A DNA stretch of 64,000 nt from the NCBI RefSeq assembly GCF_020283565.1, contig NC_060065.1, forward strand, positions 25,656,409 through 25,720,408, read 5' to 3'. The position numbers and the translations under genes are program-made. The DNA comes from Trifolium pratense. Its lineage: Eukaryota > Streptophyta > Magnoliopsida > Fabales > Fabaceae. Shown here in pieces: positions 21,069-32,843 of this stretch (the stretch's first letter is position 1; every line of letters starts with the position of its first letter). The notes under the pieces were generated by a model. It was not told the DNA's origin, did not search any database, and saw nothing but the letters and a program-made list of their open reading frames with translations.

Positions 21069-24000
21069 TTACAGAGCAACAATTCGGGGAGTAGTGACTC
21101 TCAATCTATCATCTAAACATAACTGGTCTATCCCTACCGGAGGGATATCAAACATAATGCATCCAACTGACTGACATCCTATCGAAGCCAACGCATCAGC
21201 CACTTTATTTGCCTCACGATATACATGTCGAACGCGAACATTCCACCCTTGTAACAAGCATTGAATTCTTCTAATCAAACTTCTTCCTCCATTACTTCCT
21301 ATGCTCTTTCCTTCAAGATTTTTCACAACCGCTAGAGAGTCGATTTGTAATTCAACATTCATCAATCCTCTTTGTCGAGCTAGACACAACCCTTCATATA
21401 CCCCCCATAACTCAGTAATGAAGACATTCGTGGTACCGATATTTTTTGCATAACCTCCAATCCAAGCTCCTTGATGCTCGTAAAACTCCTCCGCACCCAG
21501 CGACACCATGTTACACTGCTCCATATGTATTAATGCAGTGCCAAGATGCTAATGGTGTTTCCCATCGGACATTAATAGTAATACGGGGATATTCCATTAT
21601 CACTGCTATGATGCGCTGTGCTTTATAATAATTATTCACATAATTATGAATGTACCTATGTGAATAACATGGCCTTACAAACTCAGAATCAAATTTCTCT
21701 TTATTCCTCCATAGCCAAATATGAAAACACGTGGTAGCCCAAATAACCCTCCAACCAATACCCCATTCTAATGATTCATCAGATTCCATGTTCCTTTGAA
21801 ACCAAACATGATAATTGCAAGTAAAGAATTCCAAGCGGTATTTAATGGGGACTAAATTCTTCCAAGTATTGTGTGCCAAAGGGCAATCTCGTATTGCATG
21901 AATGACAGTCTCCTCTTCACCAACACAATTATCACAATATGGTGTACCATATCCCCATCTATTACACACCTTGTTGGTGGGAATTCTACCATATCTCAAC
22001 CTCCATATAAAACATCTTATTCTTTCTGGGACTTCTAGCCTCCATATATGTTTCCATATTGCATCACTTTCCAGCTCATGATAACCACATACAAGTTTAT
22101 ATGCACTTGAAATGGTAAATCTTCCCATACGGTCTCCCGGCCAACCTCGCTCATCCGCACCATCAGCCTCCATTGGATGAGGTAAAGCTGTTATCTTACT
22201 AATTATCTCAGGAGGTAACAGAGGAGATAATGTATGTGTTTTCCAATTACCTTCATCGTCCACCATATCCGCGACCTTCCACTGATCAATCTCTGCCGGT
22301 ATATGATCCATATATTGAGCTAATGTGATGCCACCCTCTAACCACTTATCCCTCCAAGCTTATACGGATTTGCCGCTTCCAATCGACCATTCCTCAAACT
22401 TACTAAGGTTATTGCATGATTGCACTAATCCTTTCCAAATAAAGGAGTCAGATGTCTTAGCTATAAAATTCTCATTAACACCTCTATATCTACTATATTT
22501 TCCTTTCAAAACTTTGCACTATAAGTTGTTTCCCTCTCTCAAATTCCATCCAAATTTCATAAGGCAGGCCTGGTTCATAATAGGCAAGTTTCGAACCTCT
22601 AGCCCTCCACTCTCCTTAGGCAACAACATCGTGTCCCATTTGATCATATGGATCTTCCTTTGGCCTTCATCATGTCCCCAAATAAAATTTCTCTGTAAGC
22701 GTTGTATGTCCATCAAAATGCCTTCGGGATAGGAGTAGTCATCATAGAATAAATTGGAATGGCTTGAATGACATACTTTGCAAGTGTCACTCTCCCTGCA
22801 AAAGATAGATTGGTTGCCTTCCATCCTGAAAGCTTCAGTTTGACCTTGTTTACTAGATGCTCAAAATCACTCCGACGAGGAGCCCTGCCCACTAATGGAA
22901 TACCCAAGTATTTGCCGAGAGATGAAGCTTCTCTAAATCCCGACTGATTTAAAAGTACACCACGAGTATCATGTGGCACATTTCTTGAAAAAAGAACAGA
23001 TGTCTTCTCCACACTCACAAGTTGGCCTGACAATTCACAAAATCTATCCAGAGTGTCTGTAATAGCTTTCATGTTCATTTCTGTAGCTTTTCCAAACAAG
23101 AGCAAATCATCCGCAAACATTAAATGTGATATTGGAGGCCCTGACCTACTAGCTTTTAAGGGATGCCAATTTCCGTTATCCACTGATTCAGCAATAAGAT
23201 GAGTAAGTTTATCCATGCAGAGAACAAAGATATAGGGCGACATAGGGTCCCCTTGTCGAATTCCTCGACCTGGAGTGAAGAAATCAGACCGACTCCCATG
23301 CCACATAACATTAGTTTTCACACTCGTGATGCAATTCATGATGATATTACGTAATCCTTGTGGAATGTTCACTTCTTCTAAAACAGTTGAAATGAAGGAC
23401 CAACGAAGTCTATCATACGCTTTTGCCAAATCAACTTTTACAGCAACAAAACCAGTACGCCCACGTATTTTATACATAGTATGTACCATTTCCTGCGCTA
23501 CTACAATATTTTCATGAATACTTCTTGTAGGAACAAATCCTGTTTGATAAGGAGAGATAATTGTTGGCATCAAAGGCTTAAGACGATTCACTATAATTTT
23601 GGTGAGTACCTTGTAACTGACATTGCATAACGAAATTGGACGAAATTGACTAACAAATTCAGGCTTGTCAATCTTGGGAATGAGACAAATATCGGTAGTA
23701 TTAACAAGTGCAATAGCCTCTAGATTTTTCCAAAGATGTAATAAGCCTCCAATTTTTCCGGTAAAATCCGGCAGGATAACCATCAGGCCCCGGAGCCTTC
23801 CACGCCTCCATATTGAATAAAGCTTCTTTAACTTCTTCATTCTCAACCTCTCTATTAATGTTATAGGCCATCTCTTCCTCCAAAGGTTTAAAGCCATACT
23901 TCATATCTAATTCAGTCAATCCAACATTTGTTTTGGTGAACAACTCCTTGTAAAAGTTAGATACTAACTCTCTAAGTGAACCATCTTCTTCCACCCACTG

Positions 24001-25165
24001 TCCATCATTATTTCGAAGCATTATAATCCTATTCTTACGCTTTCTATTCACAGCCTTAAGATTATAATATTTAGTATTCCTATCTCCATCATAAAGCCAT
24101 CTAGCCCGAGATCTCTGGTGCCACATTAGTTCTTCTTGTTTCAACACTTCTGCCAGCTCTATTTGTAGTGATCGCTCCAGCCAATCCATATGACAGTTCA
24201 TGGCTCGAGCTTCACGTTTACGTTGGATGCCACCTAGACGAGCTAGCATCTCCCTTTTCTTTTTTTTTTCACGCTCCCAAACATATTAATTCTCCATTCC
24301 TTCAGAGCATCTTCAACCTTACTCAAATTATCAGTGAAGTTTAATTCTTGCCGCCACCATGAGCTAAGATCTGTTTGGAAAGAATCATGTGTCTGCCAGG
24401 CACTTTCAAATCTGAACGGTCTCTCGTTATTAATAGAGATCATGTCATCCAGAAGTACTAACAATGGGTGATGATCAGAGAAATCAACCCTTGGAAGAGT
24501 TCGAACTATGGCATTTGGAAATTGAACACGCCATCCATCGTTACAAAGGGCCCTGTCTAACCGTTCAAAAATGTGCACTCCATCTTCATAAATAGGTCCT
24601 CGCCAAGTGAATTTTGAACCGACAGCACCAAGGTCAAGGAGTTTACAGTCATTAACACGTTCCTGGAACAACCTGCATCTTCGAAAATTTACTAACGCCC
24701 CACCTTGCTTTTCGTCTTGACTCATTATGTCGTTGAAATCACCGGCTAATAGCCATGGTTCCTGTACAGCGACTGCTATATTTCTGATTTTGTCCCACAT
24801 ATCATGTCTATTGTCCTCCATTGGACTTGCATATATAGCTGTGAAAAGAAACTGATTCTTTCCATTAATCACCAATCTGGTGTGAATAAACTGGAAATCA
24901 ATGTGAACGTAAGTAATATTCACTACATTTTTCTTCCAAGCAATTACAATTCCCCAGAGAAGCCTCTATTTTCGGAGAAAATATAGCCATCAAAACCCAT
25001 CATCTCAATTGAATTCTTGATCTTAAGAGGGTGTGTGCGTAACTCCATAATAACAAAAATATCTGGATGGTGAATATCAATATATTGTTTGCAATTTTGG
25101 TAAAAACTGGTGTTCGCAGCGCCTCGCACATTCCACACAAAGAATTTAAATGGATGACAATTCAT
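21069..25165 (-). pseudogene. LINE ORF2: AP endonuclease, reverse transcriptase, RNase H (frameshifted)
   Basis: Read from 25165 downward. Endonuclease N-terminus with FFVWNVRGA and a Glu in IMELRTH; a one-base loss near 24954 shifts the frame. Endonuclease C-terminus (24923-24243) with LAGDFNDI and SDHHPL. Another shift occurs near 24260, then the linker to reverse transcriptase with WKAPGPDG near 23800. After a shift near 23750 comes the RT core (to 22713) with FRPISLCNV, KVDLAKAYD, GRGIRQGDP and the catalytic FADDLLLF. Zinc-binding region zf-RVT follows (about 22311-21600; CFIWRL, YCDNC). RNase H (21524-21069) has ELWGVYEGL, LQIDSLAV and HVYREANKVADALA. In life this protein nicks target DNA and copies the LINE RNA from the nick. 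This copy is dead. Confidence 0.9.
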
Positions 25166-25456
25166 AACAAACTATTGATCCAGTGTCTTACTAACCTCTA
25201 TAGCATCCTCACCTTGTGCAGAAATCGGAGTTTCATTCACTATTTCCATAGTTGCATCAATAAAATCTCTATTTACACCCAAAGCGTTGCTCCCGGGTGC
25301 ATCAACTTCATCTATTCTTTGTAGTGCATGTCTGGACTCTAGTGAAGTAATGATATTTGGCGGCCTATTGTAATGTCTAGGGCCCATATTAGGTTGGCTT
25401 AATCTTCCTTCTATTCGTAGCACCTCTGCTTGATTATTAACATCCCTGTTTGTTAC

Positions 25457-26808
25457 TCATCTGTTAGTGTCGCTTGTTATCATCTGGCTAGTATCTACCT
25501 CCATATATTCATTATTATTATCTCTCATGTTTTTGGAACCATTATTAATACTAGTGTTAGTCTTGTTCTTCACAAGTTCAACTTTGTAGTCCCCGCCTAT
25601 ATTGCTTTTCACAGATTCCATTCCTTTTTTAAGACCAGAATTTTTTGCATGATTTTGTGTATCTTTCGGTGTTACTATAACCATATTATCATTATGTAAG
25701 TCGCCAATAACCTCTTCCTCCGACTCCAGGGTATTTTCCTGTAAAATAGCATATCGAGATCCTGTGTTTTTGGGTATTTCGTTCATCATAGTTCCATCAA
25801 ATTTGCCACCATCAACCTTTTTCCGGGGCGTCTAGTCTTCTGTACTACTTTCCAAGGCCCTTCTTGGACCGATGTTGTGTTCCCGGGACCTTCTTTCCTA
25901 GCATTCTCAGTAGCTTGTTCTCCATTCCATGCCGTGTTGTTGACTTTTGCCACACATCCCTCTTTGTAGTGACCCAAGGTACCACACGCCAGACACAACA
26001 TGTGTAAACCTTCATATTCCACTTTATAGTGTCTATCCTTGATCTGGAACATTGCAAGCAAAGGTTTTGTGAGGTCAACTTCCACACATAGTCTAGCATA
26101 TTTCCCTCGTGCTTGAGACTGCGTAGTTCGGTCTACCTTGACAGTTCTTCCAATTCTATTACCGATGAAATGCAGCATCTTGTTATCATAGTATTCAATC
26201 GGTAGTCCTGAGAACCTTACCCACACTGCCACCTTCTCTATGACTTCTCCAGAAGGATGAAAGTTTGGACTCCACTCTCTCACCACCAGATAGTTATCAT
26301 AAATCATCCAGGGGCCATCAATCAACGCACGATAATGGTCTTCTCTACTAGTGAAAGTGACATCAACAATGTTAATGATGTCGTTCCGAACCCACATCTG
26401 CTTCAACCTTGTTTCCAAGGCCTTGTAACCAATCTTCCTTCCTAATAACTTCACTATCACTCCATTCCTCCATTGTTTTTGCAGCCTTGCCTCCTCTTCT
26501 TCTGTAAGAACAAAGTCAGGACATGCATGCTCCCCTCTCTGTCTCTCCACCACTCTCATCCCGGTAAATTTGTTCCCCTCATCTGGTCTCCACTCCCTAT
26601 CCTCGTCCCCCTCAGAAAACTCCTTCTCCTCCTCTTCATCATATATCTCTTCCTCTTCCACTCCCAACACTGAGTTTTCATAGGACTTGACTCTTTGTGT
26701 ATCTCTTACCTTTGGTGGGCCGTCAATATCTGCATAGGAAATTGGCTGCGATGAACCAGGTTCAAAGGGTTTCTCACCGCCTTTGATTTTTTTCAAGCTA
26801 CGTTCCAT
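25457..26808 (-). pseudogene. LINE ORF1 (DUF4283 and zinc knuckle), frameshifted
   Basis: The first 340 residues carry an acidic N-terminus, a DUF4283-like domain (WRNGVIVKLLGRKIGYKAL, then VWVRFSGLPIEYYD) and a CX2CX4HX4C knuckle (CLACGTLGHYKEGC) near residue 275. This layout is typical of ORF1 RNA-binding proteins of plant L1 elements. A one-base change near 25830 diverts the frame to a stop at 25786; the expected continuation runs on to 25457 in another frame. Confidence 0.85.
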
Positions 26809-26926
26809 GAGATCGTCTTCCTATGTGGTTGTTTCATGAGACTCTGAGTTAAACCCTAGCAGAGCGCTAGAATTCGCCATAATCAAATTTGATTTCTTCC
26901 AAACAATTCATAGTACCATCAATTTT

Positions 26927-27594
26927 CATTGCAAAGTTTATACAATTAAAAACCGAGAATTAGAAATATAACAAATTATCAAATCATACATTTTCTTTGT
27001 GTTTTTTATTTTACGAAAAAACTTACATTTTCTTATCCTGAATCATTTGGCTAGCTAAGATTAAAAAGGTCATAAATAGATGGAAAAAAAAGGCATGTCA
27101 TTGACAAACAACATCTTTTATCTCTTCTCTTATATTCTAAGTTTGTTCCAAAAAGCTATCTTTACGCTAATTTCATTTTCGCTCTCTTTTTCTATGTGCC
27201 CCCCTTACTCTTCTTCTAATATCAACCGATTAATTTCATTCATTTTTTATGTGGTCCCCTTAATCTTCTTATAATCTCAACCATTTAACGAAACACATCA
27301 TTCTGAAAAAATATATAATATAAATCTTTTATTATCTTTTTTTTTTACAACAAATACTAGCTCAAAAATATATAATAAAAATCTAAGTTTAATTTTTTTT
27401 TATTACCTCCACCATTATTTGATTTTTACAACACATCATTATTAAAAAATATATAATAAAAATCTAGAATGAACACTATTGTCACGTTAGCGAAAAATAT
27501 AATAAAATAATTTGTAATGTTCACATTATTGTCGCATCATTGGAGAACGAGAACAACAACCTGAAGATGCAAATGTTCACATAATTCAAAATAA
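26927..27594. other. AT-rich spacer, nothing recognised
   Basis: Between the LINE and the next Helitron end. It has short pyrimidine-rich and ATATAATAAAAATCT-like repeats near 27300-27470. No gene is seen. Confidence 0.4.
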
Positions 27595-27965
27595 CTAGTC
27601 CCACACCCGTGCGATGCACGGGTGTTATGCGGTATTTTATATTATAATGTTGAAAAATCATTCGTATAAATTGAAACAATAACTATTATGAAAATTATAA
27701 TAATAACATCAATAAAAACAAAATAATAATAATAATAATAAAGTGATGTTCCTTAAAAAAAATATAATAAAGTGATGTAAATAAAAGATAGATATTAAAG
27801 ATGTGTTTATACATTTCGAAAAGATTACAATGGATCCTATTGCATCTACCAAAATAAGTTGGTAATCCATAAATTGTCATGTCACTATGAAAACGGTTTA
27901 TGGTCATACTCATACACTGTGGTTAGATTAGTGGTTGCACAACTATCTACGAATTATATATATCG
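27595..27965 (-). mobile_element. Short non-autonomous Helitron, minus orientation
   Basis: On the minus strand the 3' end is a 9-bp perfect stem (CACCCGTGC / GCACGGGTG, 27604-27624), then a few bases and CTAG at 27598-27595 with a flanking T. A likely 5' end reads A|TCGATATATATAATTC at about 27965. A second candidate 5' end, A|TCTATATATATAAATCC, lies near 28685. Both are followed by CTAGATAGTTGTG-like sequence, so the element is either about 0.37 or 1.09 kb. Confidence 0.6.
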
Positions 27966-28521
27966 ATGCTTATACATTTAAAAAACTTATTTATACATCA
28001 GATTTGAAGTTACTTTGGTATCTTCTTCATTAACATTGATTAGCAATATCTTTAACTCATTCTTCAAAATAACTATGGAAATGACAACATATAATTGACC
28101 ATGGAAAACAATCGATGTTGAAACATAAGTTTTTATTTATATTATAAATCTTATTGGAGGATTCTGAGTTGGATAAACTACTTTATTATCTCTTACAAAA
28201 AAACTACTGTATTATCGAATTTGACATTTATATTAATTTGAAACTTATTGGAGCAAAAATAAACCAACTTAACTCATACTCAAATATCGAATATGATAAA
28301 AATCATACAGGACATAACAACCATTAGTAAACTTTATTTTATCTATTTTTTTTACTAACATTAGAAAGTAGTCCTGACAATCGACCAACTCCTTATATTT
28401 ACAAAGATTGGACAAAAGATTATTAGCAAAAACATTAACCTTTTTGAAAAAAAAAAACAATAAAATACAAAAAATAATAAAATGAACAAAAAAATGTAAA
28501 TGAATAATAACCCAAAATAAT

Positions 28522-28522
<1 letters not shown>

Positions 28523-28560
<38 letters not shown>
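28523..28560. repeat. (AAT)n microsatellite
   Basis: About a dozen AAT units in a row. Confidence 0.9.
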
Positions 28561-28685
28561 TACAATTAGTACCCCACATTAAATGAATGTAAGTGGATGA
28601 TATGGCTAAATGAAAAGTTTTCATTGGTTTGTGGATTAGGGTTTAGATAGACAATTCCACAACTATCTAGGATTTATATATATAG

Positions 28686-29573
28686 ATTTAGAATTGTTCA
28701 AAATATTAGCAAAACATTTAGAATGAAAAATATGAAACGAATACGTTAAGGTATAATATAGAATGAATATTGTATTCAAAATAATTTAAACTATTCCAAC
28801 TAATTTTTGAATTGTTCGCTACAAAAATGTTATTGTCATATTTCAATTAATATCTTTTTATTATTGACATATTTGTATTTCCTTATTTCTTACATTGGAA
28901 ATTAATTAATATATTTAATGCCGTTTATTTTAAACGCCAATTATTGTCACGTTTCAATTAATATCTTTCTATTATTGACACATTTGCATTTTAAATTAAT
29001 AACAAGTTGTCTTTTAATTTCAATTAGGATCTTTCTATTATTGACACATTTGTATTTTAAATTGATACGCCAGTTGTCTTTTAATATGTCAGACCCTAGA
29101 CTTTTTTAACCAAACGAGTCAGGTAAAAAAAATCATAAAAAAATTAATTTAAACAAAATTTTCGTAAAAAAAATGTATTAATTTTAAAAAAAAATGATGG
29201 TTTTGTTTTTTCCCGTAAAATAATAATAATTATACTACTAGATATTGAAGCGAATAAGAGCATTGTCATACTATTATATTTGTCTTTATAAGTTATTCTT
29301 TCTCCTTCACCAATAGGTTTCAATTTAGTCATTTTCGTTAGTTTTGTCACTAACACCATTTGAACTATACATGTGTTAGTGTGTCCAAGTGTCTCTCCAC
29401 ATATGCAAATTAGCTGTCACGTGTGACAAAATTGACAGAAATGAATAACTAATTCAAACGGTAAAAACGTAAGAGATCAAATTGATACTTTTTAAACGTA
29501 ATGGACCAAATTAAAACCTAAAATAAACGTAAGGGGTCAATTATGTAGTTAAGCCCAGATATTATTACATATT
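28686..29573. other. AT-rich repeat-derived spacer, no gene recognised
   Basis: Internal near-repeats such as ATCTTTCTATTATTGACACATTTG occur at about 28850-29060. The sequence leads into the degenerate Helitron end at 29583-29611. No coding signal. Confidence 0.4.
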
Positions 29574-29582
29574 AGGCTAATT

Positions 29583-29611
29583 AGACCCGTACACCGTAGT
29601 CAAAGTTCTAG
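29583..29611 (+). mobile_element. Degenerate Helitron 3' terminus
   Basis: The sequence GACCCGTACACCGTAGTC, then AAAGTT and CTAG followed by T, aligns with the end at 20245-20275 of this window. The stem has lost pairing. It is an older copy of the same terminal family, in plus orientation. Confidence 0.55.
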
Positions 29612-29960
29612 TTATAATGCAAATAAGAATCATGTATGTCAAAAAACAAACTTTATTATTGATAGATAGTGAGAATCATTGAAAGTTATATGGTTGTTAT
29701 TATTATTATTTTGGTAAGTAATTTAAAATATAAAAATACAAATTTAATGAAAAAATTCGGAGAAAATACAAAACTTGGGATTTAACCCAGACCAAGAAGA
29801 CAAGTTTACAGGACCATAAACACTAAGTTATTGCATGTCATGACAACATTTTTGAACTAGATGTATATATTATAAAATTTTGAGGCCTTTATAAAAGTCC
29901 TTGGGCCTAAAGCCCTAGCTACACTTGCTTTAGGTTTGGGTCAGACCTAACCGTAAACAA

Positions 29961-30197
29961 GATGTTTTCTCTCCCCACCCCCCGTGATTCTTTTATACCC
30001 CCCAATATTCTGATTTTGCCCTTGCAAAAAACTTCGGTTCGCAGAAACCGAATTTTTTCTAGTACAAATTCAAAGTAAATTTCGGTTTTCAAGGCAAAAA
30101 AAAACTTCGGTTTCTATAAACCGAAGTTTTTTGCAAGGGTAAAATTGGAAATTCAGGGGGTATAAAAGAATCACGGGGGGTGGGGAGAGAAAACATC
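29961..30197. mobile_element. Fold-back MITE, Mutator-like by target-site size
   Basis: 237 bp with long terminal inverted repeats: GATGTTTTCTCTCCCCACCC at the left and its complement at the right. Pairing extends with gaps through CTTGCAAAAAACTTCGGTT and its partner, at least 70 bp. It is flanked by 9-bp direct repeats CGTAAACAA (29952-29960) and CATAAACAA (30198-30206), 8 of 9 matching. Nine-base duplications point to a MULE-type transposase. Confidence 0.75.
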
Positions 30198-30574
30198 CAT
30201 AAACAAACCTAAGGGCACACTTTATATAAATATTTGGTCCTCCTTTGCTTATAGGTTAGATTCATGAGCAATTTACACATTACATTCATAAGGTTCAACC
30301 ATTTTGAGGTTTTTGCTCATTTGATGCATTTGGTTGCCTTTTATTCATTCATTACACATTTTAAGTCGTCTAGGGATCAACCATCTTTTCGGATGAATAA
30401 CCTACGGGCCGGGTTACCCCTTCTTAGTTCTAGTAGTTCCCATTTACCGATGTTTCATTCACATACATTAATATTTTTGCTCAAGAATCATCACCACACA
30501 AGTTTTGGATAGTAGGACTTATTGATGAAAGAGTGTCGATAACTTCAGTTTGTGCTTCATAAGTTAAAAGATTT

Positions 30575-30656
30575 TAAATAAGGTTCAAGAATTTTAAGTT
30601 TTTAGATTTTCCAACCATAGAAAAGAATTTTAAAGTTTTTAGTTTTTAGTACTTAA
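30575..30656. repeat. Flanking direct repeat, left copy
   Basis: About 80 bp (AAGGTTCAAGAATTTTAAG... to AGTACTTAA). It is nearly the same as 32351-32425, with a small internal duplication of AGTTTTT. The pair brackets the Helitron/minisatellite block. Confidence 0.7.
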
Positions 30657-30737
30657 CTAGTAATAGACCCGTGCGTTACACGATATTTTTAGAAGTTACA
30701 CTTTGCTATTAAAATTGAAAAAAAAAATTATTTAATC

Positions 30738-31632
<895 letters not shown>

Positions 31633-31689
31633 ATCTTTGAAGTTAGATTTATTTAATCAGTATTATGAAACAATAGAATAATTTGCCCC

Positions 31690-32270
31690 ATATAAGTTTT
31701 GAGCAATTTGTTCTCCGTAAATATTTTTTTTCTCTGTAAATATTTTATTAACATCAATTTCTTTTCTGGATTATTTAATTTTCTTATCAGCATCCCGCGT
31801 ACAATTGTTAATTAAAGGTTTTGAGCAAAAACTTGTTCTTGGTGTATACTATTTTATTACAAAAAATTCATCAGCAATAATTGTTCTCCGTATAATTTAA
31901 TTTATTTCGAACTTATTCGTGTATAAGAGTTAATTAAAAAATGTCATCAACAACAATTTGTTTTTCGTATATAATGGTTAATTTAATTTTTTTATGAACA
32001 ACTTGTTCCTCGAATCATTTAAAATTTTCATGAGCAACAATTTATTCCCCATATATAATAGGTAATTAAAAAATTTCATCAACAATAACTTGTTCTTCAC
32101 TTCTTTGTATATAATGGTTAATAATTTTTCACCAACAACAACTTGTTCCCCGTATATTATAGTTAATTTAAGTTTTTCATCGGCAAATACATTGTTCCCC
32201 ATATAATAGTTGATTTAAATTTTTCATCACCAACAATTTGTTCCCGTATAAATTAGTGTAGTATATTTTA
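31690..32270. repeat. Second minisatellite with CAACAATTTGTTCCCC-type units
   Basis: Imperfect units of roughly 50-70 bp built on TTTTTCATCAACAAYAAYTTGTTC and CCCCGTATATAATRGTTAAT. Confidence 0.7.
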
Positions 32271-32350
32271 TAAAAAGTTATATATTGCACGAGTCGTAAC
32301 GTTACGTCTATATTTTTTAGAAATTATATTTTGCTAATTAAAAAAAAAAT

Positions 32351-32425
32351 TAAATAAGATTCAAGAATTTTAAGTTTTTAGATTTTCCAACCATAAAAAA
32401 GAATTTTTAAGTTTTTAGTACTTAA
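32351..32425. repeat. Flanking direct repeat, right copy
   Basis: Matches 30575-30656; see that entry. Confidence 0.7.
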
Positions 32426-32786
32426 TAACTTTATTAGAGGACGTCCTCTATCTTTAGAACGAGATTCTGGAAAACTACTCATATTTCCCACATAAAGTAC
32501 ATAATTCCTTCAAGACTAATTCTAATATGGTGCTTCAATCATTGAAGGACTGAATTTTCGAAAAAAAATTAACAGTCCAAGCAAGGTGATTTAATCCGGA
32601 CCGTTGAAATTTGAAAATGTGACGCGTCGCGCATCTGTTAAAGGAAAGAAAATAAGAAAAGCAAAAAGTCGTGTAACAAAAGAACAAAACCGAAAAAATG
32701 GTGTCAACGCGAGAGTGATCCTCATCATCATCATTTCGTATTGTATTCTTTCTTCGCCTCTTCACTTCGATTCCTCTACGTGGCTT

Positions 32787-32793
32787 TATAAAT
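32787..32793 (+). promoter_or_regulatory. Putative TATA box of the PP2C gene
   Basis: TATAAAT in the context GGCTTTATAAATC, 50 bp upstream of the start codon at 32844. Transcription would start near 32820 with a short leader. Confidence 0.5.
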
Positions 32794-32843
32794 CAAATCT
32801 ACATCTACATATATACCCTTCTTTCCACTTCCACAACTCAACC

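Larger units (their letters stand above)
20602..26911 (-). mobile_element. L1-type LINE with RNase H, degenerate
   Basis: A minus-strand non-LTR retrotransposon flanked by the 15-bp target duplication AGTACCATCAATTTT at 20587-20601 and 26912-26926. Its A-rich 3' tail (T-rich on the plus strand) sits at the left end. The order is ORF1 with a CCHC knuckle, AP endonuclease, reverse transcriptase, zinc-binding region and RNase H. At least five frameshifts are visible. The left tail has been duplicated (see 20436-21243), so the original insertion was about 5.9 kb. Confidence 0.92.
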
